From assembly GCF_021290385.1 (NCBI RefSeq), contig NZ_CP089928.1, positions 4,130,588 to 4,194,587 on the forward strand: DNA of 64,000 nt, in the 5' to 3' direction. Under the pieces are notes generated by a model, which was not told where the DNA came from, did no database searches, and was given only the letters and a program-made list of their open reading frames with translations. This DNA comes from Microbulbifer sp. YPW16 (GTDB lineage: Bacteria > Pseudomonadota > Gammaproteobacteria > Pseudomonadales > Cellvibrionaceae). Position 1 is the first letter of the stretch. Every line of letters starts with the position of its first letter. The translations under genes and the position numbers were made by a program. Below, piece after piece: positions 52,204 to 62,493 of the stretch.

Positions 52204-53139
52204 TTGCCACAGGGCTACGACATTATCGGGGATATCCACGGACATGCCGCTGAACTGGAGCAGCTGCTCCTGCACCTGGGTTATCGGGAAACTGGATCCG
52301 GTTTCCGCCATCCCGGGCGCAAGGTCGTATTCCTGGGCGATTTTATCGACCGCGGTGAGCACCTGCGCCAGCATCGCCGGTTGCTGGAAATTGTTATGGC
52401 CATGGTGAACAACGGCCACGCCCTGGCGGTGATGGGTAACCACGAGCTCAATGCCCTGGCTTACCATACACTGCACAAAGGCGAGCCCCTGCGCCCGCGC
52501 ACCCCAAAGAACACCCGCCAGCACCAGGCTTTCCTTAACGAGTTCGATCACCTGCCAGAGCTGAAGGGGGACGTACTGGACTTTTTTCGCCAGCTGCCGC
52601 TGTGGCTGGAACTGGAAGGATGTCGGGTGGTGCATGCCTGCTGGGACCAGCAGCATGTTGACTTACTGCGCGACAGGGCCCCGGATGCGCGGCTGGACCA
52701 TGAGCTCCTTGTGGCGGCCTCGACGCGCGGAACTCCCGAATTTGTTGCGGTGGAAACACTCCTGAAGGGCTATGAGGTCTCACTGCCGGAAGGAATAACC
52801 TTTGCTGACAAAGACGGCAATGCCCGCAAGGCTGTACGGGTCCAGTGGTGGAACAAAGATGCAACATGTCTCGGGGATATTGCGCTGCCGCTGGGAGTGG
52901 ATATCGGAGCGGCGGCAAGTCTCAGCGTGCCGGAGAATGTTCCCGAATATCCACCCGATGCCGTACCCTGTTTTATCGGGCACTACTGGCTTCACGGCGA
53001 ACCCGGGCCACTGACTCACAATGTGGCCTGTCTCGACTACTCGGTGGTGAAGGGGCGCAAGGGGGGAGGGAAGCTAGTCGCTTACCGGTTTGATGGTGAA
53101 CAGAAGCTGGAAAAAGCGCGCTTCACCCATACGGACTGA
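52204..53139 (+). CDS. Metallophosphoesterase (calcineurin-like)
   Basis: 311 residues starting at TTG (52204) after AGGGG; no ATG or GTG exists near the conserved start. Metal-site motifs are in order: GDIHGHAAEL, then GDFIDRGEH, GNHELNALA and a late histidine region (HYWLHGEPGP). The arrangement is like symmetrical Ap4A hydrolases and bis(5'-nucleosyl)-tetraphosphatase/PrpE-type phosphatases, but the protein is longer. Substrate unknown. Its start is 111 bases from the truC start on the opposite strand. Confidence 0.82.
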   Translation: MPQGYDIIGDIHGHAAELEQLLLHLGYRETGSGFRHPGRKVVFLGDFIDRGEHLRQHRRLLEIVMAMVNNGHALAVMGNHELNALAYHTLHKGEPLRPRTPKNTRQHQAFLNEFDHLPELKGDVLDFFRQLPLWLELEGCRVVHACWDQQHVDLLRDRAPDARLDHELLVAASTRGTPEFVAVETLLKGYEVSLPEGITFADKDGNARKAVRVQWWNKDATCLGDIALPLGVDIGAAASLSVPENVPEYPPDAVPCFIGHYWLHGEPGPLTHNVACLDYSVVKGRKGGGKLVAYRFDGEQKLEKARFTHTD

Positions 53140-53364
53140 TCCGCGTCTGCCGCAACTCGGAGCCGCTGAACTGTTACCCCGTTATTACTGGCCCGGCTCC
53201 GCACTGAAGGCTATTTCAAGCTGCAGCAGCGTACTGGCCGTTTTGTTGATGCTTTCTCTTTAATCCCATAGGTTGATCTGTTTCCAGCCTGGGCCGAAAG
53301 GCCGGGAGGCGCAGGCGATGTCGATCAGGGCCGGGACCCCCGGGCGCAACCGGGTTGAGCGATA

Positions 53365-54801
53365 TTAACGATCTTCACCTGCAGCTGGCGGCGGCTGCAG
53401 GGAAGATACGCCCGCGGCGGGTTCGGGGATGTCCGGGATGCGTGCGCCAACCGCCTGCGCCAGCCGCTGGAAATCCGGGTTGTTGAACAGCAGGGAGCGC
53501 CCGGTGTTGATCAGGGTCGTCACCTGGATGTCGGTCAGTGACAGGCCGGTGGGGATGCTGTCGAAATAGCGGCGCTCGGCTTCCGGCAGGTCGCTGAAAC
53601 GGATCCGTACAAAGTGCGGTGTGACGTCGATCCCCTGGTCGGCGAGTTCGCCGGTCCAGCGTTCCAGCCGGTCCCCCATCAGGTCGATGGTGGCGGCGTT
53701 GTAGCGGTGCAGTTGCACATCGGTGACCGCGTTGATGGTGTCTTTTACGGTTGGCGGCTGGGTCGACTGCTCGATGACCGTGGGGGCGTTGGTCGAGGCA
53801 TCCACGCTTATCACTGCATAGTGCGGCATGGCAGTGGCGTCGAGCCGGCGCAGGAACTCCGTCGCGCCGCCGGTGATCTCCACCATTTCATAGATGGCCA
53901 TCAGGCCCAGGTTGTCGGTGATGCCGCCGTCGATCAGGTGGATGAATGGGCGCTGCTGTGCATCCTCATAGCTCTCCAGGTCGCGGGCCAGTTCGCGCAC
54001 CTGCATCGAATCGTGGTCGTATTGTGCCTGTTGCAGCAGTTCCATGGACTGGCATGTGGGGCGGCAGTTACCGAAATTCCTTACCACCACCGGGTTAAAC
54101 ACCAGCGGTACCGCGGCCGATGCAGTCACCGCCCGTGAGATGGGGTAGCTGTCGATATCCGAGCAGAGCAGGTCGAAGTATTCCTGCAGGAAAGAGAAGC
54201 GTACCCCGCGCCCCAGGTCGGTGGCATTGATGACTATCAGTGGCCCGCCCGCCTGTTTCAGGTCGCCGAAGGTCTTGTTGCGGAACAGGGTTTCCTCGAA
54301 GTAGCTGACAATATGGTCGGTACGGCGACGGTCACCAAACAGGGCGTTTGGGTCCAGCAGGCGCTTTACCAGGCTGCGCGATACGTCTGCACGCAGGAAG
54401 TCATCCTCGAAGTCTGAAAAAATCCGGTCCCCATAAAGCCCGTAGTAGGCGGCCGGGAAGCTTCCCCCGGACACCGAGCTGATCATGTCCACCTCGTCCA
54501 GGACGCTCTCCTGCTCGCCCTGCGAGGTAGTGAGGGAGACTTCCTTCAGGCCCAGCATCACCCCGTACGCGAGGGCCGCGGCGCGGTGCCCCCCACCGGA
54601 AAATGTCAGTACCAGGGAAAAGTCGCCGTCACGGCGCACCTGGGCGTCCCGGGTCAGGGAATAGCTGTCGCAATTGAGGGGGTCAGTGGTGGGTTGGTTC
54701 TGGTAGCCCGGCAGTACCGGTTCATTGGAGGCACAGCCGGCCAGCACCAGTGCGGCTGCCAGCAGCGTCGCCGGCCGGGAAAATTGCGCCCTGGGATTCA
54801 T
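53365..54801 (-). CDS. Patatin-like phospholipase, lipoprotein
   Basis: 478 residues. A lipobox LAGC after the N-terminal hydrophobic run marks outer- or inner-membrane anchoring. The glycine-rich oxyanion loop FSGGGHRAAALAYG is followed by the serine motif SVSGGSF (first glycine replaced) and the DGG aspartate of HLIDGGITDNLG, the patatin Ser-Asp dyad. The C-terminal end is proline-rich (SSLQPPPAAG). Acts on lipids at the envelope; direction unknown. Last gene of the four-gene minus-strand run starting at 57531. Confidence 0.87.
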   Translation of the reverse strand: MNPRAQFSRPATLLAAALVLAGCASNEPVLPGYQNQPTTDPLNCDSYSLTRDAQVRRDGDFSLVLTFSGGGHRAAALAYGVMLGLKEVSLTTSQGEQESVLDEVDMISSVSGGSFPAAYYGLYGDRIFSDFEDDFLRADVSRSLVKRLLDPNALFGDRRRTDHIVSYFEETLFRNKTFGDLKQAGGPLIVINATDLGRGVRFSFLQEYFDLLCSDIDSYPISRAVTASAAVPLVFNPVVVRNFGNCRPTCQSMELLQQAQYDHDSMQVRELARDLESYEDAQQRPFIHLIDGGITDNLGLMAIYEMVEITGGATEFLRRLDATAMPHYAVISVDASTNAPTVIEQSTQPPTVKDTINAVTDVQLHRYNAATIDLMGDRLERWTGELADQGIDVTPHFVRIRFSDLPEAERRYFDSIPTGLSLTDIQVTTLINTGRSLLFNNPDFQRLAQAVGARIPDIPEPAAGVSSLQPPPAAGEDR

Positions 54802-54837
54802 GTTCGCGATTCCTTTCCTCGTGGATGCCCTGGCGGG

Positions 54838-55218
54838 TCAGGGCCACTCCGGCAGCGGGCCGACATAGACCCAGCGTTTCCGGTACAGCCGGAAAAGTGA
54901 AATCTCATGCATGGCGCGCTCTCCTTCCCCTGTGTGGTAATAAGCCCTGAACTCGACGATCGATTTTTTCAGGCCCTGTTTGCTGCGCACTACTTCCAGC
55001 CGGGTCCACTGTGTATCCATCTCGCTTTCATCCAGTTCCGGGCAGGTATCCGGGTGCCAGGTTTTGCGCAGGTAGGGCAGGTTGCCTGTTACAAAAGCAC
55101 TGAAGCGGCTGCGCATCAGGGCCTCGGCAGTATTCGGGTAGGCCTTGCCGGAAAGATAGAGCTGGCAGCACTGCTCAAGGGGCTTTCCCGAGCAGCAGGG
55201 GCAGGGGGTGTCGGGCAT
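54838..55218 (-). CDS. ychJ: YchJ-family (UPF0225) SEC-C motif protein
   Basis: 126 residues. N-terminal SEC-C metal motif CPCCSGKPLEQCC, followed by the YchJ domain (AEALMRSRFSAFVTGNLPYL, RKTWHP, VEFRAYY). The E. coli YchJ is 152 residues and has an additional C-terminal SEC-C, which is missing here. Function is unknown; YchJ proteins are widespread. Confidence 0.9.
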   Translation of the reverse strand: MPDTPCPCCSGKPLEQCCQLYLSGKAYPNTAEALMRSRFSAFVTGNLPYLRKTWHPDTCPELDESEMDTQWTRLEVVRSKQGLKKSIVEFRAYYHTGEGERAMHEISLFRLYRKRWVYVGPLPEWP

Positions 55219-55286
55219 CGTGTCTGGATTCGGTGTTACTGTCAGGTCCAGATCTTAACAGTTTCGCGGCCAGCCGGGACAGCCGT

Positions 55287-56138
55287 TTACAGCATGGCCG
55301 CAATACTGCGAATGGCCTCCAGGGCCCCCATGCGGACCTCGATGGCATCATCAAGCCCGGATTCCGGCTCACTCGGGTTGATTCGTACCAGGCGGCCGCC
55401 GACCGCCTCGGATTCCTCGCGTACAGTGGGTATGGCCGTACCTGCACCGCATTCGATAACCACGAGGTTTGATACGGATTGCAGCCAGCATTGGTATTTT
55501 TCCTGCTGGGTCTCCTGGCGTGCTGTATTCCAACCCCAGTCCGAGAACATCAGGATATTGGGCCTGGCAACTTCCGCGCAGTGCGGGCAGGTCGGGAGGT
55601 CGCCGGTGGCAAGGCAGCGCCCGGTATCGACTTCAGGATTTATTTCACCCGCAGGCCAGATTTCCCCGCGGCAGTCGTTCAGGCACTGCAGGTGGTGAAT
55701 CGAGCCATGGCATTCGTTGATGCGCTCGGGAGCAAAGCCTGATTTTTCAAACTGCCCGTCTACATTGCTGGTAAAGACAAAGTAACCGCGCTCGCAAGTC
55801 TCGCCCATCTGCCGTAACAGGCGAAACCCTTCATGTGGTTGTGTTTCGCGATAGAGGTTCAGACGGTGGCCGTAAAATCCCCAGGCCCGTTCCGGAAAAG
55901 CGGCAAATGTAACCGGGGAGGCGATATCGGCGAAAGATTCCCCGGAGTGGCGCAGGGCCGGGTAAGCCTTCCAGAAGCCCTCAGTGCCGCGAAAATCCGG
56001 CAGGCCTGAATCGACGCCCATACCTGCACCTGCCGCAATCAGCAGGCCGTCAGCACCGGCAACCAGTTTTGCAGCTTTCTTCAGGCTGCGTCGCGTTTTC
56101 CATTCCAAGCCTGTCTCGATCCTGCGTCGGGAAACCAT
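55287..56138 (-). CDS. NAD-dependent protein deacylase, Sir2 family
   Basis: 283 residues. NAD motif AAGAGMGVDSGLPDFRG at 35-51, TSNVDGQ near 123-129, catalytic H144 (ECHGS), and four zinc cysteines C152, C156, C184 and C187. These are the full set of a sirtuin. CobB-type N-termini are shorter; this one has an extra 25-residue basic stretch. It removes acyl groups from lysines with NAD. Second gene of the run led by the permease. Confidence 0.9.
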   Translation of the reverse strand: MVSRRRIETGLEWKTRRSLKKAAKLVAGADGLLIAAGAGMGVDSGLPDFRGTEGFWKAYPALRHSGESFADIASPVTFAAFPERAWGFYGHRLNLYRETQPHEGFRLLRQMGETCERGYFVFTSNVDGQFEKSGFAPERINECHGSIHHLQCLNDCRGEIWPAGEINPEVDTGRCLATGDLPTCPHCAEVARPNILMFSDWGWNTARQETQQEKYQCWLQSVSNLVVIECGAGTAIPTVREESEAVGGRLVRINPSEPESGLDDAIEVRMGALEAIRSIAAML

Positions 56139-56178
56139 TGTGCGGAATCATAGCATTTCGCGCTGTGGCGAGCGGGCG

Positions 56179-57531
56179 TCAATCCCTGCTGCCTGGAGTG
56201 TCGTTATTCTTATCAGGTTGCAGGGTGCGCACATGTTTCAGGAGCCATGGCCGTAAGAAGATCGCAATCAGTGCGAGGGCAGCCAGCAGGGCCAGGGCGA
56301 TGGGGGCCGTATCCACCAATTCTTTCACCAGCGCGATAGCGGCAGCCCCCGCACTGAGAGCGCCAAAGCCGGTAATCGCGCGGTGTCCGGCGGATTCCCG
56401 GAATGCCAGCGCGCAGACCACGGCAAAAGTAACCAGAAAGGCAAGGCTTGCGGCCTCCACCAGTGCGGTCAGGTTTCCCAGTGCCGCCAGGAGCGCGGCA
56501 GCCGCACCGAGGGCAACGACGGCGCGATCCGGTACGCCGACGTTGTTCCGGTGATCAAAGAATGCGGGGAATTGTCCGCCCCGGGTTACCTGGTGCGTGA
56601 GGCGGGCGGTGGCAAACAGGGTGGCGTTGATTGCTGAGCCGGTGGAAAAGGCGGCGGCGATGGTGACGATCACCAGCCCGGCAAGGCCCAGGGCCTCCCG
56701 CCCCGCATAGGCGAGGGCGACTTCCTCGTGCTCGACAACCCGGTCGGCGCCGATCAGCATCGTGGTGCCGATGGCCACCAGCATATAGACCAGGATAACC
56801 ACCGCGATTGCCCACAGCATGGCCCGGGGCAGGGTGCGGTCCACGGACTCAATATCGTCGTAGTCGTAGCTGATCAGCTGGAAGCCCTCGTACGCCATGA
56901 ATACCGATACCGCGCCGAATATGGCAGCCAATAATCCCGCGTCCGGCACGCCCCGGGACAGCATCGGTGGATCCCAGCGGGCGAGCCCCCAGGTGGCGAG
57001 CCCTACCAGTACCAGCAGCTTTGCCCACACTAGGAATATTTCCACGCCGCCGGCCTCGCCGACGCTGCGAAGGTTCAGGCCGATAAACGCCGCCATGACG
57101 GCAACACTGATTGCCCGCGGGAACCAGGAGCCGAGATCGGCGACATGGCCCAGGTACTGGCCGAATGTGTACGCGTACACCGCGTTGGTGAGCACGTAAC
57201 CGGCGGTCAGCACCCAGACCAGGCTGCCGGCCAGGTTGTGGGCCCCAACACGGTTCAGGTAGGTAAAGGCGCCACCGCCCTCACCGTAATGCACGGCCAG
57301 CCGCGCATAACTGTAGCCCGCCGCCAGGGCGATCAGTCCCGCCACCAGGAAGCTCAGCCAGGCCCAGGGGCCGGCAATCGAGACCACCACGCCGAGGGTG
57401 GAGAAGATCCCACCGCCGATCATGCCGCCCACGGCCATTGACCAGGTGCCATTGAATCCGAGCTTGTGTTGCGCTGATGCCAAAGCGACCACCTTCGCGT
57501 TGGGAGGAATTGCCGGGAAGTCTCCAAGCAT
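56179..57531 (-). CDS. APC-superfamily amino-acid permease
   Basis: 450 residues with about twelve helices; helix 1 has the substrate-binding GGMIGGGIFSTLG motif of the APC superfamily. Other blocks (FMAYEGFQLISYDYDDI) match the amino-acid/polyamine branch. Transports an unidentified amino acid or amine, probably with protons. Starts 182 bases from the divergent TetR gene's GTG. Confidence 0.87.
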   Translation of the reverse strand: MLGDFPAIPPNAKVVALASAQHKLGFNGTWSMAVGGMIGGGIFSTLGVVVSIAGPWAWLSFLVAGLIALAAGYSYARLAVHYGEGGGAFTYLNRVGAHNLAGSLVWVLTAGYVLTNAVYAYTFGQYLGHVADLGSWFPRAISVAVMAAFIGLNLRSVGEAGGVEIFLVWAKLLVLVGLATWGLARWDPPMLSRGVPDAGLLAAIFGAVSVFMAYEGFQLISYDYDDIESVDRTLPRAMLWAIAVVILVYMLVAIGTTMLIGADRVVEHEEVALAYAGREALGLAGLVIVTIAAAFSTGSAINATLFATARLTHQVTRGGQFPAFFDHRNNVGVPDRAVVALGAAAALLAALGNLTALVEAASLAFLVTFAVVCALAFRESAGHRAITGFGALSAGAAAIALVKELVDTAPIALALLAALALIAIFLRPWLLKHVRTLQPDKNNDTPGSRD

Positions 57532-57713
57532 AGCGAATCACAGGCCTGCGGATAGTTGGTCAACCCTGTCGAAATGGTGCGGCAAGAGTGATAAATCCCG
57601 CCAATTATCGCCATGGGGTGGCATTGTCACATTCTGTCTATTGACGGCCGACAGTTCACTGCTACCATACCGTCCAGTTGGTTGGTTTTGACTGGAAGTG
57701 TCTGGGAGGTCAC

Positions 57714-58253
57714 GTGTCAAAGGTCGACAAAGACACCATTATCCGGGCCGCCGAGGAGGTGATCCGGGAAAAGGGCGCGCGCAAGCTGACGCTCGACGCC
57801 GTTGCCGCCCAGTGCGGCCTGAGCAAGGGCGGCCTGCTGCACCATTTCCGCACCAAGCAGGCGCTGCTGAAAGCCATGATCGAATCCACCATCGCCCGGG
57901 AGGAGGCAATCCGGCTCGGATGCGGTGCGCCCGGGGGCGAGGGGCCGGGTAGCGAGCTGGCCACCCGGGTCCAGTGCATGTTTGCGCTGATGGCGGATGA
58001 CGAGGGCCTGCCCCGCTCACTGATTGCGGCGGTGGCCGAGGACCCCTCGCTGCTGGAGCCCATCAAGGCTGAAGAGACATACCTGCGCCAGGAGGTGTGT
58101 AAACGTTCCAGCGACCCGGAGCTCGCGCAGCTGCTGGTGTTTGCCGCCCGGGGCATTTTCCTCGGGCGCGTGCTCGGCGTGCTGGAGCCGGGCGACCCGG
58201 GTATCGAGCGACTGCGCGAACGCCTGGTCGCTATGTGCAAAGAGCTGGACTGA
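57714..58253 (+). CDS. TetR-family regulator of the RND efflux pair
   Basis: 179 residues from a GTG at 57714 with GGGAGG three bases before it; an in-frame start upstream is improbable. N-terminal helix-turn-helix reads KLTLDAVAAQCGLSKGGLLHHFRTKQ; the TetR_C-like ligand pocket follows. It precedes the adaptor and the RND pump by 52 bases and likely represses the three-gene unit. Ligand unknown. Confidence 0.88.
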   Translation: MSKVDKDTIIRAAEEVIREKGARKLTLDAVAAQCGLSKGGLLHHFRTKQALLKAMIESTIAREEAIRLGCGAPGGEGPGSELATRVQCMFALMADDEGLPRSLIAAVAEDPSLLEPIKAEETYLRQEVCKRSSDPELAQLLVFAARGIFLGRVLGVLEPGDPGIERLRERLVAMCKELD

Positions 58254-58305
58254 TGCAGCCTTTGTTTTTTCGTTTTCCCACCCAATGATTTTGTGGATCC
58301 CCAAT

Positions 58306-59382
58306 ATGGAATTTTTTGGTAAAGCCGGCCGTTTACTGGTTGCCCTGGTGGCGGTAACGGCAATAGCAGCCTGCAGCGACAGGGAGTCGGGCGAGGAAAA
58401 AACCGAGCGTATCTGGCCGGTGAAGATCACCGCAGTTTCCAGTGGTGGCGACGTTGCGGCGCGCCAGTTTGCCGGCCGGGTAAAGGCGGTGCAGACCGTG
58501 GACCTGTCATTCCAGGTGGGCGGCAAACTGCAGGAGGTGAAGTTCAGCGAGGGCGAGATCATCCCCAAGGGGCAGCTGATTGCCGTGCTGGATAACACGG
58601 ATTTCCGCCGGCGGGTGAAGGAGGCCCGGGTCAATGTGCAGTTGCTGGAAAAGACCCTGGACCGCCAGCGGACCCTTGCCGCGCGCAATATGGTTTCTGC
58701 CCAGCAACTGGATGAAACCGAGAGCAACTACGAGCTGGCCCAGGTGGCGCTGGAAAATGCCCTGCAGGACCTGGCCTACACAAAACTGACGGTGCCATTC
58801 GATGCGCTGGTGACCCGCCAGCTGGTGGAGAACTACACCAATGTGCAGCCCGGACAGGGGATTGTGCGCCTGCAGAATGTGTCCGAGGTGCGGGTCCAGG
58901 TCTCGGTGCCGGAAAAGCTGTTGGCCACCATCGATGCTGACCGGGTGGAGTCGATTACCGCCAGTTTTGAATTCCTGCCCGGTCGCGCATTCCCGCTCGA
59001 GTACCGCGAGCACCAGGCTGAGGCCGACAGCGTCACCCAGACCTACCAGGTAGAGCTGGGCATGCCACGTCCGGACAATGTCCAGATCCTGCCGGGCATG
59101 ACTGCACGGGTTAACCTGCGCCTGAAGCAGGCCCGGGGAGAAATGCGTGTGCCCCTGTCCGCGGTGCAGACGAATGCCGATGGCACCCCCTATGTGTGGC
59201 TGATCAATGAAGACCGCTCGGTATCCCGTGTTGATGTAGCACTTGGAACCACCGACGGCAATACCGTCCAGATCACTGAGGGCCTGGAGACCGGCGCCCG
59301 CCTGGTGGCAGCCGGCGGGCAGCACCTCTATGAGGGGGCAAAGGTCCGGAACTATGTCGGCGATGCCGGCGAGCGCCAGTAA
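58306..59382 (+). CDS. RND efflux periplasmic adaptor, lipoprotein
   Basis: 358 residues from the ATG at 58306; a start seven codons upstream is possible. Lipobox VTAIAAC gives an acylated N-terminus. Standard HlyD/AcrA order: beta-barrel and lipoyl half (VDLSFQVGGKLQEVKFSEGE), coiled-coil hairpin (VKEARVNVQLLEKTLDRQRTL), second lipoyl half (DALVTRQLVENYTNVQPGQGI) and membrane-proximal domain. It links the RND pump to an outer-membrane channel that is not encoded here. Confidence 0.9.
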   Translation: MEFFGKAGRLLVALVAVTAIAACSDRESGEEKTERIWPVKITAVSSGGDVAARQFAGRVKAVQTVDLSFQVGGKLQEVKFSEGEIIPKGQLIAVLDNTDFRRRVKEARVNVQLLEKTLDRQRTLAARNMVSAQQLDETESNYELAQVALENALQDLAYTKLTVPFDALVTRQLVENYTNVQPGQGIVRLQNVSEVRVQVSVPEKLLATIDADRVESITASFEFLPGRAFPLEYREHQAEADSVTQTYQVELGMPRPDNVQILPGMTARVNLRLKQARGEMRVPLSAVQTNADGTPYVWLINEDRSVSRVDVALGTTDGNTVQITEGLETGARLVAAGGQHLYEGAKVRNYVGDAGERQ

Positions 59383-59406
59383 TCGGGTTGTCAGGGGAGA
59401 CACGCA

Positions 59407-62400
59407 GTGAAGATCTCTGAGGTATTTATCCGGCAGCCGGTCTACGCCTGGCTGCTGATGCTTATCTGCCTGTTCGGCGGGCTATGGGGTATTGCCGACA
59501 TCGGTCGGCTGGAGGACCCGGCGTTTACCATCAAGGAGGCGCGGGTATTCACCGCCTATCCGGGCGCCAGTGCGCGCCAGGTCGAAGAGGAGGTTACGGA
59601 AAAGCTCGAGGTGGCGATCCAGCAGCTCGGGCAGCTCAAGGATATTACTTCCACCTCCCGGCCGGGCATGTCGGAAATTCGAGTGGAAATCGAGGACCAC
59701 TACGATTCCAGCCAGCTGCCGCAAATCTGGGATGAATTGCGCCGCAAGGTGCGTGATGCCCAGGGGCAGCTACCTCGGGGGGCAATGCCGCCGGTGGTGA
59801 ATGACGATTTCGGTGAAGTGTTCGGGATCTACTATGCCATTACTGGTGACGGGTTCTCGAAAAGCGAGATGCGGGATATCACCAAGGCCATTCGTCGTGA
59901 ATTGCTGACTGTGGAAGGGGTGGCCAAGGTTTCCCGCTCTGGGGTGATCGATGAAGTCGCCTACCTGGATATCGATGAGTCGCGCCTGGCGCAGCTGGGC
60001 TTTTCCCTCGACGACCTGTCGCAGGTGCTGCAGGCAGAAAGCGCCGTGCAGCAGGTCGGTGAGATCGAGGGGCAGGACCTGCGTACCCGCATCGTCGTTG
60101 ACAACCCGGCCAATGACCTGGAAAGCATTCGTAACATCCTGGTCGGCGTGCCCGGCTCCACCGCTATGCTGGCCGTGCGCGATATTGCCGACGTCTCCAT
60201 CGGTTACGAGCAGAACCCGGATTTTATTGCCCGCTACAACGGCAAGCCGGCGATCCTGCTCGGCGTCGCCGGAGGCCAGGATACCAATATCGTCGATGTG
60301 GGCATGTCGGTGGAGCGTAAACTGGCTGAACTGGAGCAGGGCCTGCCGCTTGGTGTGGAGATATTCCCCATCTACGAACAGCACCGGGTGGTGGCCGACA
60401 GCGTAAACGGCTTCCTCTTCAACCTGGTGTCCTCGGTGGTGATTGTGATCCTGGTGCTGTGCCTGTTTATGGGGTGGCGCTCGGGGGTTGTGGTCGGCAC
60501 CGTGCTGGGGCTGACGGTGCTGGGTACCGTCCTGATCATGAACCTGCTGGGGCTGAACCTGCAACGGATTTCCCTCGGGGCGCTGATCATTGCCATGGGC
60601 ATGCTGGTGGACAACGCGATTGTGGTGGCTGAGGGCATGTTGATGGGGGTGGAGAAGAAAGAGAAACCCGAGCATGCCGCCGCCCGGGTGGTGCGCCAGA
60701 CATTCTGGCCGCTGCTGGGCGCAACCATTATCGGTATCATGGCGTTTTCCGGGATCGGTCTCTCCGACGATGCCACCGGCGAGTTCCTGTTCTCACTGTT
60801 CGCGGTGATCGGTATCTCGCTGCTGCTGAGCTGGGTGCTGGCGATCACCATCACTCCCTACCTGGGTTACCACCTTTTCAAACCGGGCAAGGATTCCGAT
60901 TCGCAGGATCCATACCGCGGCCGTTTTTACCAGATGTATGCGAATGCCCTGTCCGGGTCACTGCGTCGCCGCGGCCTGACCATCGCAGTCCTGTTGGCGG
61001 TGACAATGGTGAGTTACTGGGCATTCGGCTTCGTCAAGCAGGGATTCTTCCCCAATTCCAATGCGCCGCTCTTTTATGTGAATTATCACCTGCCCCAGGG
61101 TAGCGATATCGGGCGCACCGACCGCGCCCTGCAGGAAGCGACGGATTTCCTGCAGTCGCAGGACAGCGTGGTATCTGTCGCCGCGGTCGCAGGGCGCGGC
61201 GCCGACCGCTTTATGCTCACCTATGCGCCGGAACCGCCGAACCCCTCCTATGGGCAGCTGATCGTGCGCACGGAGAGTCGCGAGCAGATCCCGGTTTTGA
61301 TTGAGCGGGCGAAAGCCGAGCTGCGCGATGCGCATCCCGATGCGCTGGTGACCTTCAAGCGCATCGTGTTTGGCCCGGGCGGTGGCGCCGATGTCGAGGT
61401 GCGGATATCCGGGCCCGATTTCAACCAGCTGCGGGCGATGGCCGGTGATGTGGAACAATTATTCCGCGACAAGGGACTGGAGGATGTGCGCCATGACTGG
61501 CGTGGGCGCGAGCCGACAATCCGGGCCGAGCTGGACGAAGAGCGGGCCCGGGTAGCCGGGGTCACCGGTGTGGATATCAGCCGCACGGTGCAGTTTGCAA
61601 CCCAGGGGTACCGGGTAGGAGAGTTCGAGAGCGGCGACCGGATTATCCCGATTGTTGCACGCCTTCCCGAGGGTGATCGCAACGAAGTGGGCTCGCTACC
61701 GGACCGACTGGTATGGAGCCCCAACGAGCGCGGCTATATTCCCGCCGGGCAGCTGGTGGAGGAATTTGAAACCACCGCCGAGGAGGGGTTGATCCAGCGT
61801 CGCAACCGCGTCCCCACGATTACCATCAGCGGTGATGCGCCGGAGGGCATGACCGCCATGGCGGCCTTCGGGCAGGTTCGTGGCGTAACTGACAGTATGC
61901 AGCTACCGCCCGGTTACAAGCTGGAATATGGCGGTGAATACGAGCGCTCCACGGAAGCACAGCAGTCCCTGGGCAAGGGCCTGCCAATCGGTTTCCTGAT
62001 CATGATCCTGGTATCGATCCTGCTGTTCGGCACCTGGCGTGAGCCGCTGATTATCTGGCTGGTGGTGCCCATGTCACTGGTCGGTGTGGTTGTCGGCCTG
62101 CTGGTCTCGGGCCTGCCGTTTGGCTTTATGTCGCTGCTGGGGGTGTTGAGCCTGTCCGGTATGCTGATCAAGAACGCTGTGGTGCTGGTGGATGAAATCG
62201 AGATCCAGACCCACGCCGGCCTGCCGCGCCTGACCGCGATCCAACAGGCCAGCGTCAGCCGCCTGCGGCCGGTATCCCTCGCCGCAGTGACTACCATCCT
62301 GGGTATGTCGCCGCTGCTCTTCGACGCCTTCTTCGCGGATATGGCGGTGACGATTATGGGCGGCCTGGGCTTCGCAACGGTACTGACGCTTATCGCGGTG

Positions 62401-62487
62401 CCGGTGTTGTATGCGGTATTCCACCGGGTGCGGGGGAACGAGACCCTGGAGGGTGATGGGAAGGGGACTCTCCCCAACGCGGGCTGA
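59407..62487 (+). CDS. RND-family (AcrB-like) efflux transporter
   Basis: 1026 residues, full length, from a GTG at 59407 after CAGGGGAGA. Twelve helices in two repeats with large periplasmic loops. The N-terminal helix is FIRQPVYAWLLMLICLFGG. In helix 4 the proton-relay region reads GMLVDNAIVVAEG, one aspartate where AcrB has two, as in several HAE1 relatives. The second half carries the repeat SLSGMLIKNAVVLVDEI in helix 10. Only one pump gene. Drug or metabolite efflux is likely. Confidence 0.92.
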   Translation: MKISEVFIRQPVYAWLLMLICLFGGLWGIADIGRLEDPAFTIKEARVFTAYPGASARQVEEEVTEKLEVAIQQLGQLKDITSTSRPGMSEIRVEIEDHYDSSQLPQIWDELRRKVRDAQGQLPRGAMPPVVNDDFGEVFGIYYAITGDGFSKSEMRDITKAIRRELLTVEGVAKVSRSGVIDEVAYLDIDESRLAQLGFSLDDLSQVLQAESAVQQVGEIEGQDLRTRIVVDNPANDLESIRNILVGVPGSTAMLAVRDIADVSIGYEQNPDFIARYNGKPAILLGVAGGQDTNIVDVGMSVERKLAELEQGLPLGVEIFPIYEQHRVVADSVNGFLFNLVSSVVIVILVLCLFMGWRSGVVVGTVLGLTVLGTVLIMNLLGLNLQRISLGALIIAMGMLVDNAIVVAEGMLMGVEKKEKPEHAAARVVRQTFWPLLGATIIGIMAFSGIGLSDDATGEFLFSLFAVIGISLLLSWVLAITITPYLGYHLFKPGKDSDSQDPYRGRFYQMYANALSGSLRRRGLTIAVLLAVTMVSYWAFGFVKQGFFPNSNAPLFYVNYHLPQGSDIGRTDRALQEATDFLQSQDSVVSVAAVAGRGADRFMLTYAPEPPNPSYGQLIVRTESREQIPVLIERAKAELRDAHPDALVTFKRIVFGPGGGADVEVRISGPDFNQLRAMAGDVEQLFRDKGLEDVRHDWRGREPTIRAELDEERARVAGVTGVDISRTVQFATQGYRVGEFESGDRIIPIVARLPEGDRNEVGSLPDRLVWSPNERGYIPAGQLVEEFETTAEEGLIQRRNRVPTITISGDAPEGMTAMAAFGQVRGVTDSMQLPPGYKLEYGGEYERSTEAQQSLGKGLPIGFLIMILVSILLFGTWREPLIIWLVVPMSLVGVVVGLLVSGLPFGFMSLLGVLSLSGMLIKNAVVLVDEIEIQTHAGLPRLTAIQQASVSRLRPVSLAAVTTILGMSPLLFDAFFADMAVTIMGGLGFATVLTLIAVPVLYAVFHRVRGNETLEGDGKGTLPNAG

Positions 62488-62493
62488 GCCTGC